From positions 1 through 12,090 of the forward strand of contig DASYSA010000453.1 in the NCBI GenBank assembly GCA_036003885.1: a stretch of DNA of 12,090 nucleotides, read 5' to 3'. The notes beneath the pieces are model-generated. The model saw only the letters and a list, made by a program, of their open reading frames with translations, did no database searches and was not told the origin of the DNA. This stretch comes from DASYSA01 sp036003885. Its GTDB lineage: Bacteria; Acidobacteriota; Blastocatellia; UBA7656. This document shows positions 1 through 6,651 of the stretch, piece after piece; positions within the stretch are counted from its first letter, which is position 1, and every line of letters starts with the position of its first letter. The position numbers and the translations under genes are program-made.

Positions 1-99
1 GCCGCCCAGAGCCAGCGCGAGATTGATGGCCAGGTCGCTCTTGCCCGAAGCCGTCGGCCCGACTATCACGGGTATCAATCGCGAAGTGGAAGCACTCAC
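1..99 (-). CDS. miaA: tRNA dimethylallyltransferase, N-terminal fragment (gene runs off the left edge)
   Basis: The complement of bases 99 to 1 is an open frame of 33 codons containing the P-loop GPTASGKS at about residues 14-21, preceded by a short hydrophobic strand (IPVIV) and followed by DLAINLALALGG. A P-loop with exactly this wording close to the N-terminus is the hallmark of MiaA, which transfers a dimethylallyl group to A37 of tRNAs that read codons starting with U. I chose the GTG at 97-99 because it leaves a 13-residue lead to the P-loop, as is usual in the family. No clear Shine-Dalgarno sequence precedes it, and the frame stays open further upstream with a TTG at 133-135 as an alternative start. 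The gene lies 46 bp downstream of the last cytochrome gene, in the same direction, with no visible terminator between them, so read-through is possible. Only the nucleotide-binding start is visible; the catalytic and tRNA-binding parts are outside the window. Confidence 0.8.
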   Translation of the reverse strand, partial: MSASTSRLIPVIVGPTASGKSDLAINLALALGG

Positions 100-145
100 C
101 GGCAGATGGTAGCAATCGCAGAAGAGGGCGGTCAATTCTAAGGCT

Positions 146-1033
146 TCAGAAAGGCACCGAACCCAGGTGACACTTAGTGCAGAGAGTCTCCTTCGTTCGG
201 TTGTGACAGGTGAAACACGTGGAATTGTGACGTTGTCCTCGGGCGGTATTGATCTGCAGAATGTCCGGCGCGACCTTCGCGCTGGTTGCCGTCAACGCAT
301 GACACCGATCGCACGAAGCCCTCTTAGTGTGGGGGTCGTGTTTGAAATTGTAGAGAGTCGAAGCGGGTCCGGGGCCAGGGTTGTACTTCAAAGCTATTGT
401 CCGGTCTGAGTGACAGACTCCACATTCACCGAGCTTTTCGCCTGCCTGATGTGTGTGGCAACTATAACACTGAGGATGCTTCGGGAAGCTCGTCTCCAGG
501 CGAGTTGCCGAGCCATGGCACGCCTCACACTTCAGCTTTTCGGATCCGGCCGGCCACTTCGAAGCGTCGGGGTTCAGGTGCTGGCGGTGCGAAAAGGACT
601 TCAATCCGAGTTGTCTGAGACGGGCGGGAAAGCTTATCAATTCCGGCTGTGCTGCAAGGGGCATCTTGTGGCAACCTGCGCAGAGCTGGCTGTTCGCCGC
701 GGAAAAATCCTTCTGGTGACAGTCGTTGCATGCCGAGTGGCCAGGAAACCTCGGAGCGGGTTCGTTGTCCGTCCGCTCGTGGCAGACGCTGCAGTCGAGC
801 TTCTTGTGCTCGGCGCGGTTGTGGTTGAAAGGCGACACGCGTTCAATTACGGCGGCGTCTACAGGCGTGATCTGCGGCTGTGGAGCCGCAGGAGCCGCCG
901 CGGGTGGAGGCGTGGACGCTCGGTTTGTGTTGTCGGCCTGCTTCGAATTGCGGCAAGCCAGCGCTCCGACGAGAAGAGCCGCGGCCAGTCCAACGATCAC
1001 CAGTTTGAGCTTCTTCGACCTGTCCTTTCCCAT
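146..1033 (-). CDS. nine-haem cytochrome c with lipoprotein-like signal (cytochrome c3/c7-like repeats)
   Basis: Nine CXXCH motifs (CSVCH, CNDCH, CAGCH, CEACH, CYSCH, CGVCH, CDRCH, CFTCH, CTKCH) run from about residue 81 to 289, counted from the ATG at 1033. F-x-H-x-x-H style segments (FNHNRAEH, FSHRQH, FKHDPH) precede several of them and would supply distal haem ligands, as in class III (c3/c7) cytochromes. The N-terminus has a Lys/Arg-rich start, a hydrophobic stretch and GALAC, a permissive lipobox with Cys at about residue 27, followed by a Pro/Ala-rich linker. It is therefore probably a lipid-anchored, exported electron-transfer protein. I prefer the ATG at 1031-1033, with GAGG about 10 bases upstream. 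An in-frame GTG at 1055-1057 has AGGA only 3 bases away and would add 8 residues. The first eight haem sites align in order with those of the upstream 8-haem gene; the ninth (CTKCH) is extra. It is the last gene of the cytochrome operon. No metal or terminal-acceptor enzyme site is visible. Confidence 0.93.
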   Translation of the reverse strand: MGKDRSKKLKLVIVGLAAALLVGALACRNSKQADNTNRASTPPPAAAPAAPQPQITPVDAAVIERVSPFNHNRAEHKKLDCSVCHERTDNEPAPRFPGHSACNDCHQKDFSAANSQLCAGCHKMPLAAQPELISFPARLRQLGLKSFSHRQHLNPDASKWPAGSEKLKCEACHGSATRLETSFPKHPQCYSCHTHQAGEKLGECGVCHSDRTIALKYNPGPGPASTLYNFKHDPHTKRASCDRCHALTATSAKVAPDILQINTARGQRHNSTCFTCHNRTKETLCTKCHLGSVPF

Positions 1034-1064
1034 CTTCACGAAGCCTCGTCTTAACACAGTTCCT

Positions 1065-1970
1065 TTATCGTCTTCTGAGATTGTCCAGGACCTCTCGGGC
1101 CAGGGCGTCCGGCAGTCCCAATCTGCCGTTGTGACATTCGGCGCACCGATTCTCTTCGGGCAGCTTGATGCGATCGAGCGCTTTGGCTGCGACGACTGAG
1201 GAATGGCACTCGATGCAGAGATAGTCGGGTGCCTTAGCCAGTGGATACTCCTTCTTCTTGCGTGGCCTGATGTCGAATTCGTGATCCTCGTGCTTGAACG
1301 CCTTCACCATATTGTAGAGGTGCGGCGAGTGCGGGCCGTCGAGTTTGTGGCACTCGGCACACTGATCCATCGAGGGGGGCTTGACGGGCTGCTCGCCATG
1401 GCACTTGAAGCACGTTCGATGGCCGGTCTCGACAGTCATTTCAGGGACGCTCGGCGTTGCCGGCTGAGTTCTCTTGTGGCAGTCGGTACAACGGGGAGTC
1501 TGGACTGAAAACTCCTGATTACCGGTCCTGAAGACCACCGGCCGAGGCAAGGGCTTCAGGTGAGACGGGTGCGAGAAGTCGGTTCCGAAGTCGGTTGGCA
1601 CCTGCGGTTTGGGAAAGCGGAACAGCAAGGGCCGCGCTTTCGAGATGGGCCCGGCTTCGTGGCAGATGCCGCAGAATAAGATCGGTTTGGTGAGGGCTTC
1701 CAGTGCCAGGTTGTGACAGGGGGCGCAGCTGACATGGCCCGGAAGATCTCTCACATCCAGCTCGGCTGGAGTGATCGTGTGGCACTTAGAGCATTCGAGC
1801 GTCTTGTGCTTGTCTTTGTTGTGAGGAAAGCTCGCGAGCTCGCGGGTCTGTGTCGAGTGTGTACTGGGTGCGCCGGTATCGCGAGCCTCCAAGCCAGTGT
1901 CGAGAACGACCACCGCTATCAGGAGTCCGATTAAGATGAACACTGTTCTCTTGATGGCTGATACGGTCAA
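1065..1970 (-). CDS. eight-haem periplasmic cytochrome c (cytochrome c3/c7-like repeats)
   Basis: Eight CXXCH motifs lie at about residues 60-64, 82-86, 100-104, 161-165, 187-191, 204-208, 252-256 and 276-280, with FPHNKDKH, FSHPSH and FKHEDH segments that could provide distal His ligands. I chose the TTG at 1968-1970: it has AGGAG six bases upstream and begins with a textbook Sec signal (MTVSAIKR, then a hydrophobic core, then a likely cleavage near GLEA). A longer GTG start at 2013-2015 adds 15 mostly charged residues, has no ribosome site, and would spoil the signal peptide. No lipobox Cys is seen, so a soluble periplasmic multihaem carrier is expected. Spacing and flanking residues of all eight haems match the downstream 9-haem gene, indicating tandem duplication and divergence. 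The tail is Arg-rich (DNLRRR). It starts 47 bp after the stop of the small tetrahaem gene. Role in electron relay is inferred from haem content and context. Confidence 0.93.
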   Translation of the reverse strand: MTVSAIKRTVFILIGLLIAVVVLDTGLEARDTGAPSTHSTQTRELASFPHNKDKHKTLECSKCHTITPAELDVRDLPGHVSCAPCHNLALEALTKPILFCGICHEAGPISKARPLLFRFPKPQVPTDFGTDFSHPSHLKPLPRPVVFRTGNQEFSVQTPRCTDCHKRTQPATPSVPEMTVETGHRTCFKCHGEQPVKPPSMDQCAECHKLDGPHSPHLYNMVKAFKHEDHEFDIRPRKKKEYPLAKAPDYLCIECHSSVVAAKALDRIKLPEENRCAECHNGRLGLPDALAREVLDNLRRR

Positions 1971-1976
1971 GCCTGT

Positions 1977-1981
1977 CTCCT
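1977..1981 (-). promoter_or_regulatory. ribosome binding site fixing a TTG start
   Basis: AGGAG on the minus strand, six bases before TTG 1968-1970. It decides the start of the 8-haem cytochrome in favour of this TTG over the GTG at 2013-2015, which has no comparable site. Confidence 0.75.
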
Positions 1982-2017
1982 GACAACGCCGTCGGGGTCG
2001 GCGATCCGTTCCCACGG

Positions 2018-2581
2018 CTACGAACCGGGTTTATGACACTCTCCGCAGGTCGTCGGGCCCTTCGTCGAAGCTCGATGACAACCGATGCAGCTATCGTGAA
2101 ACGCGCGTTCGGACCAGACCTCATCAAAGTCCCGGTTCCTGGGATTTCTGGGATCGCCTTCGCTTCGATGACAGGCACTGCACTTCCACAGTTGTGGAAT
2201 ACCGCGCGAGTTCATCGTGTGATGGCATCCCACGCAAGCAGCTCCGACTTTTGCTTTATAAGACGCATTGGGGTCCGAATTGATTCGCGCTTCATGTGTC
2301 TTGTGATTGAAGAGCACAACCCCGCGATCCCCCCGGATGTCGAGCCTGAAAACTCTCGCTTGAAGCTCCTCGCTTTGGTCCGGCACAGGCGAAGGTCCAG
2401 CCCCCAATGCCGCCGGCATCAGCAATCCGAATCCGTAGGCGACAAGAACTGCGAGCTTCAGTCTCAATAAGAGATTTCGAATTTCGAATTTCGAATTTCG
2501 AATTTCCTTCTCCCTCTCCCCGACCTCTATTCTCACTGAGTTGGTCGGTTGTTTCGGATTCGGTCGCGTAGGAATAATCAT
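2018..2581 (-). CDS. small tetrahaem cytochrome c (cytochrome c3-like) with unusually long N-terminal extension
   Basis: Four haem motifs, CVGCH (116-120, followed by a second His), CSACH (134-138), CIGCH (165-169) and CGECH (179-183), with a preceding HKTHEARI segment, give a single class III-type tetrahaem domain of about 120 residues. The same order and wording (GLVLF/GVVLF then H-K-x-H-E-A, CxGCHH, KCSACH, CIGCHRAS, KCSECH/TCGECH) recurs in the N-terminal domain of the porin fusion protein two genes upstream. A hydrophobic signal sequence is visible at about residues 41-62, ending LGAG. The ATG at 2579-2581 lies 19 bp after the stop of the large cytochrome, with AGGAG and CAGG 9-13 bases upstream. 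It leaves about 40 residues before the signal core, partly encoded by a 7-bp tandem repeat (EIRNSKFEIRN). A TTG at 2465-2467 would give a normal signal peptide but has no ribosome site. It is probably a periplasmic electron shuttle to the fused haem domain; that role is inferred. Confidence 0.92.
   Translation of the reverse strand: MIIPTRPNPKQPTNSVRIEVGEREKEIRNSKFEIRNLLLRLKLAVLVAYGFGLLMPAALGAGPSPVPDQSEELQARVFRLDIRGDRGVVLFNHKTHEARINSDPNASYKAKVGAACVGCHHTMNSRGIPQLWKCSACHRSEGDPRNPRNRDFDEVWSERAFHDSCIGCHRASTKGPTTCGECHKPGS
2474..2506. repeat. heptanucleotide tandem repeat (ATTTCGA, about 4.7 copies)
   Basis: Four perfect copies of ATTTCGA and a partial fifth run without interruption. Each unit junction forms the palindrome TTCGAA. 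A pyrimidine-rich stretch follows on the plus strand (2507-2520). The array lies inside the reading frame of the small tetrahaem cytochrome, between its ATG and its signal-peptide core. Because the unit is not a multiple of three, gain or loss of one copy would shift the frame. Similar short heptamer arrays are known as mobile or slippage-prone repeats in cyanobacteria and other environmental bacteria; whether this one varies is not known. Confidence 0.95.
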
Positions 2582-2600
2582 TTCAACTTACCTGCTCCTG

Positions 2601-5600
2601 CTACCGTGGCTTTCGCCCTCGAAACAGGAGCGCCATTGGCAAGAACAGCGCCGCGAGGCCCAACACCGAAACGTAATTCGATTCGGGCAACTCAGAGATC
2701 TTCGTCGGTATCTCCTTCTTCTCTTCAGCCGTGTCGCGCCCTTTTGGTTCCCCAAAATACTTGCGCACCTCATCCGCCTTCTTGATCTCCGGCACAGTGA
2801 ATATCGACCCGTCCTTCAAAAAGAGCCGCCTCATTTCATCGAGATTGAAAGGACGTGCGCCTCGCCTTCCGAACACCGACAACTGATTGCCGCTCTCGTC
2901 TACCGCCCGGTCGCGATCGAGCCCTTCCGAAATCGCGAGCGCCTCACCGTGCGTGTGAAAAGAAGCGATAAGCTCAGGCGTGGGCCGCGGGCTGAATCCG
3001 TAGTTGCCCGGCGTTTCGGGCGAAGTCAGTTGAACTATGCGCATGCCGTTGCGCCCATCCGCAATGTAGGCGAACAGGCTCACGTTGGTCATTCCAACTT
3101 TGACATCGCGCGCGTCGTTGATCTTGCCTCCCGCGTCGTAGACCTGATCGATGTGTGGCTTGTCGGGACGTTCGATGTCCAGAATGACCAGCCCCTGCTT
3201 GCCCGCCGCGACGTAGGCATAGGTGCGAACGAGGTAGATGCTATTCGCCTCGGCCAACGGCACCGCGGCGCCCGGGATGGCGGCGGCCTTTTCGGGATCG
3301 GTCACATCGATGACTTTGACCCCTTCGGAATCGCATACGAAGGCGTATCGGAACTGAACCTGGACAGCGCGAGGGCTCTTGATGAAAGGCGCGCCAATCT
3401 CGCCGGCCACCCGCGGCTTCAGCGGGTCATTGATGTCTACAATCACCAGCCCGCGATCGCACGTGATATAAGCATGGGTTCCAGCGATGGCGATATTGTT
3501 CGCACCGTTCAGAACGCCGTTCGGGTTCCACGTGAGAGCCCGTTTGAGAAAGTTGTTTCTCGGATTGCCATCAAGCAAGGTCGCGGCCAGTACCGTTATC
3601 AGCCCTTCATACCTGTCTGTCACATAGAGGTAGGCATAGAGCGGGTGAATTCCCTGTTTGTCGTCCCGGTTAACGGCCTCTTCATTTTGGGGCAGGTGCC
3701 GCCGCGTAGGATCGACCGCGAGCGTTGACGGCGAGGCTACTGCGGTCGCGTACTTAGTATCGACGTACAAGCGCTGACCCAGGGGCGAGAACGGCGCCGT
3801 GGTCATGCGCTCCGAGAAGCCTTTCTGATCTATGTTCGCGACGTCGTAAACGCGCAAGCCCCCTCGCCCGGTCGCCGCGTAGAGATACTCGCCTCTCAAC
3901 TGCACATTCAGCACCTCGGTAGCTCGACTGCGTAACGGCCCAAGCCCGCGGCTGATGTCGCCTCCCGGATGTTCATAGGCTTCTTTCAGCTCTTCGTGAT
4001 TCTCTTTGTGCTTGTTGTACGCTTCAGGATAAGCGAGTTTGTGCAAGCGGCTTCCGATGACCGCTTGCGGTTCGCTGCGTTCGGTGGCGACAACGGCTTC
4101 GAAGCCTTCCTTGCCCTGAGCTACGTACACAAATCTGCCGAGGAAGTTATAGAAATTGGTGCCCTGCATCAGCACCTGAGCCATGATCGCATTGTTGTCG
4201 TTATTGGATCCGACGTGACAGTCACTGCAGCCTCGCGTCTCCGCGGTCCTTACCGTGTGCGGGAAGCAAGTGCTGAATGACTGGCCGCTGTAGCCTTCGG
4301 CCGAGACGGTCTGCTGTTGAGAGTAGATCCATTCGCGATTAGCGTTCTGCGAGCTCACCAGGACGGCGCAGGCTGACCGAACTGGAGCGACCCGGCGCCC
4401 GGTAACCGTGCCGTCGCGGCCCAGCATGAAGACGTCATCGCGCAGCGTCTGGAAATTATAAGAAGTCCAGTTCCGAAGCTCCTTCTCCCCTTCGTTGTGG
4501 AGCATCGGCATCTTCTGATTGGCTTCCATCTTCAGATGGCAGCCGAAGCAGCTTGGCAGCCACGACGTGTGACAGGTGAAGCACGACATATTGCTGTTCG
4601 AGTGCGCCAGCCCCTCTTCGTTCGCCGGCAGATCGCCCCAGCTCTTCCCGTCTTTCCAGAGCGTCTTAGCCAGCCTCGCCTTTTCATTGTAATGTGAATT
4701 GCCCGGCGTGATCGAGTCCTTCACCTGGACAACTTCCCACTGTCTGTCTTTCTCGACTGCCGAACGCTGAAAGAGCTTGCCGTCTCTCTTGAAGAAGCGA
4801 TCCTTGCCGAACGGCGTGTCGCGATAGTCGAGCATGCGATTGCCGCCGGCCGCCGCGGACGTGCGGGCGTCGCGCGACGTGGGATCGGCCGCTTTCCAAA
4901 CCGTTCCATGGCAATCGGCGCAATCAATCTCGACGGCGTTGCGCGGCTCACCGTAGAGCTTGCCGTTGCCGTGATTGTCCTGTTTGAAGTGACAGTCGAC
5001 GCAGTGCATTCCTTTCTCGAGATGGATGTCTTTCAAGTGTACGGGCAGGCCTTCGCGCTCGGATGGCTTGTCGGTCGTCTCTTTTATTGCCCGCTGCAGA
5101 TTCTCAGAGGTGACCTGTTTGATCTGGTCTCCCCCGGCGTCGAGCAGATTTCCTTTCCGGTCCTGCTTGAACACCGCGCGGAAGATCCATCCATGTCCGT
5201 TGAAGTCGGCGAACTGGGTATGCTTGAGCTCCGGGTTGAGATCGGTCACCTTCTCGAGAAACTTCGGGTCTCCCCAGTTGCCGCGCAGGGCCGAACCTTC
5301 GGGGTTGCGAAGGCGAATCTCCTGACTCTCTTCCGCGCTGAGCTTCTTCGATTCTTTGGGGTACATCTTCTCGCCGTCGGTTTCGAGGTCCCACCATGTG
5401 TAGCCCAGATAGGTGTTCAGGACCAGAGTGCCCGGGTGCATGTGACAGACGACGCACTGGCTCGAAGGAATCGCTCGCGTGAGCTGATGCTTGATGGGAT
5501 GGCCGGGCTCGTCTTTTGGAATCGTGCCGTCCGCGCTGTAGCTGAGTCCTGTGTGCCCGAACTTCGCATAAGGCCCCGCGTTGAACGGATCGCGGTCATT

Positions 5601-6626
5601 AGCATAGACCACGTGGCAGGCAGTGCAGCCGCTCGAACGATAGTCGCCGGGGTGATCGTTGGTGCCCAGGTGAGAGAGCATCGGATCCAGCAGCCGAGTC
5701 TTCTGCAAGCCGAGGAATACAGGATCGGTTCTGAGCAGCGTGCCTAGTCCGCGCGGGCTCAACAGATTCTGCGTTGGCTTGCCGGGCAGCTCTTCCGGGA
5801 TTGGAAGGCCGACTTCGGGGACCTTGCGTCCTCCGCGCTCGAACGTGCGGAGGATGTTGCCCATCTGACTGATCTCCCATCGAGGGAGCGGATCGAGAAA
5901 CGGTAACACCCCCTTCTTTTGGGTATCCTCGGCGGATGGCAGCGGCCCGGTCTGCAATCGTTGTGGTGAGCCGTCCGCGGCGTAGCTCTCACCAAAGCGA
6001 TAGTTCTTCAGTGGAAACGAGCCGTTGTTATAGAGAGCGGCGCCCCACAGCATGGCGCCGGTGGTCATCATGCTCTTGCCGACGGCGTGAACTTCTGAAC
6101 CGTGGCACTCAGTTGTCCCGCAACTGAGCCTTGCGACCCTCAGGTCGCCTGGATTGACGAAGCGAATGAACTCGGCGCTCTCCAGATTCAACTGGGCGTT
6201 GGCGCGTTGGGGATTCGCCGAAGTCTTCCATAGTTCGCGAAGCCGCGGCTGAACGTGGGCCTTTCGTTTAGCTTCTTCATAAGGTGCTGAGCCTTTGGCA
6301 AGGCCCTGTGCACGCGATGCTGCATCGCCTCCGTGGCAGTCGATGCAGCCGAGGTTGATCTTGCCGTTGTGCATGTCTTCGATGCCGGAGTGACAGTCGA
6401 CACACCCGAGGCTCCGGCGGCCGGCCTCTGCGGCGGTCATTGCCCAGAGTCCTGGACTTTGAGTTTGAGTGTCGCTCGGCTTGAGGGTCTGGGACGGTTC
6501 CGGCTCTTCCGCGTGCGGAGATCGACTGGAAGCGGCGCCGGAGTGCTCGATCCTTGCGAAGGCATAAGCGCACACGAGCGCCAGGATCAGGATTAGCTTG
6601 AGCGCTCGTTTGTTTGATTCCCTCAT
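2601..6626 (-). CDS. giant multihaem cytochrome c with LVIVD repeat region and C-terminal membrane tail
   Basis: This protein of about 1341 residues has three visible parts. Residues 1-35 are a signal sequence (KRALK, then a hydrophobic core). Residues 75-804 carry nine CXXCH motifs (75-79, 94-98, 334-338, 391-395, 542-546, 569-573, 682-686, 693-697, 800-804) and one CX4CH (CGTTECH, 169-175), so up to ten haems. From about 830 to 1205 come repeated units of the LVIVD type (GLRVYDV, GLVIVDINDP, GVKVIDVTDP, GLVILDIERP), expected to fold as a beta-propeller. A charged linker then leads to a hydrophobic segment at about 1318-1336 and a basic tail (RGRKPR), which looks like a membrane anchor or sorting signal. 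I chose the ATG at 6624-6626 because GGGAG lies six bases upstream; an in-frame GTG at 6645-6647 would add 7 residues. It is the second gene of the operon, 25 bp after the porin fusion. It is exported and probably membrane- or surface-associated. A propeller fused to haems could serve as a docking module or hold a catalytic site, but no active-site residues are recognised. Confidence 0.93.
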   Translation of the reverse strand: MRESNKRALKLILILALVCAYAFARIEHSGAASSRSPHAEEPEPSQTLKPSDTQTQSPGLWAMTAAEAGRRSLGCVDCHSGIEDMHNGKINLGCIDCHGGDAASRAQGLAKGSAPYEEAKRKAHVQPRLRELWKTSANPQRANAQLNLESAEFIRFVNPGDLRVARLSCGTTECHGSEVHAVGKSMMTTGAMLWGAALYNNGSFPLKNYRFGESYAADGSPQRLQTGPLPSAEDTQKKGVLPFLDPLPRWEISQMGNILRTFERGGRKVPEVGLPIPEELPGKPTQNLLSPRGLGTLLRTDPVFLGLQKTRLLDPMLSHLGTNDHPGDYRSSGCTACHVVYANDRDPFNAGPYAKFGHTGLSYSADGTIPKDEPGHPIKHQLTRAIPSSQCVVCHMHPGTLVLNTYLGYTWWDLETDGEKMYPKESKKLSAEESQEIRLRNPEGSALRGNWGDPKFLEKVTDLNPELKHTQFADFNGHGWIFRAVFKQDRKGNLLDAGGDQIKQVTSENLQRAIKETTDKPSEREGLPVHLKDIHLEKGMHCVDCHFKQDNHGNGKLYGEPRNAVEIDCADCHGTVWKAADPTSRDARTSAAAGGNRMLDYRDTPFGKDRFFKRDGKLFQRSAVEKDRQWEVVQVKDSITPGNSHYNEKARLAKTLWKDGKSWGDLPANEEGLAHSNSNMSCFTCHTSWLPSCFGCHLKMEANQKMPMLHNEGEKELRNWTSYNFQTLRDDVFMLGRDGTVTGRRVAPVRSACAVLVSSQNANREWIYSQQQTVSAEGYSGQSFSTCFPHTVRTAETRGCSDCHVGSNNDNNAIMAQVLMQGTNFYNFLGRFVYVAQGKEGFEAVVATERSEPQAVIGSRLHKLAYPEAYNKHKENHEELKEAYEHPGGDISRGLGPLRSRATEVLNVQLRGEYLYAATGRGGLRVYDVANIDQKGFSERMTTAPFSPLGQRLYVDTKYATAVASPSTLAVDPTRRHLPQNEEAVNRDDKQGIHPLYAYLYVTDRYEGLITVLAATLLDGNPRNNFLKRALTWNPNGVLNGANNIAIAGTHAYITCDRGLVIVDINDPLKPRVAGEIGAPFIKSPRAVQVQFRYAFVCDSEGVKVIDVTDPEKAAAIPGAAVPLAEANSIYLVRTYAYVAAGKQGLVILDIERPDKPHIDQVYDAGGKINDARDVKVGMTNVSLFAYIADGRNGMRIVQLTSPETPGNYGFSPRPTPELIASFHTHGEALAISEGLDRDRAVDESGNQLSVFGRRGARPFNLDEMRRLFLKDGSIFTVPEIKKADEVRKYFGEPKGRDTAEEKKEIPTKISELPESNYVSVLGLAALFLPMALLFRGRKPR

Positions 6627-6632
6627 CAAGAT

Positions 6633-6637
6633 CTCCC
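6633..6637 (-). promoter_or_regulatory. ribosome binding site for the giant cytochrome
   Basis: GGGAG on the minus strand, six bases before the ATG at 6624-6626. It supports that start over the GTG at 6645-6647, which lies upstream of it. Confidence 0.7.
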
Positions 6638-6651
6638 GCTCGAACACAAGA

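Noticed and set aside
410..1054. Plus-strand open frames over the 9-haem gene
   Set aside because: They are shadows; the minus strand has nine regularly placed CXXCH motifs.
2541..3728. 395-codon open frame on the plus strand opposite the LVIVD region
   Set aside because: Its translation has no recognisable domain, while the opposite strand encodes clear LVIVD repeats. It also crosses the gap between two cytochrome genes.
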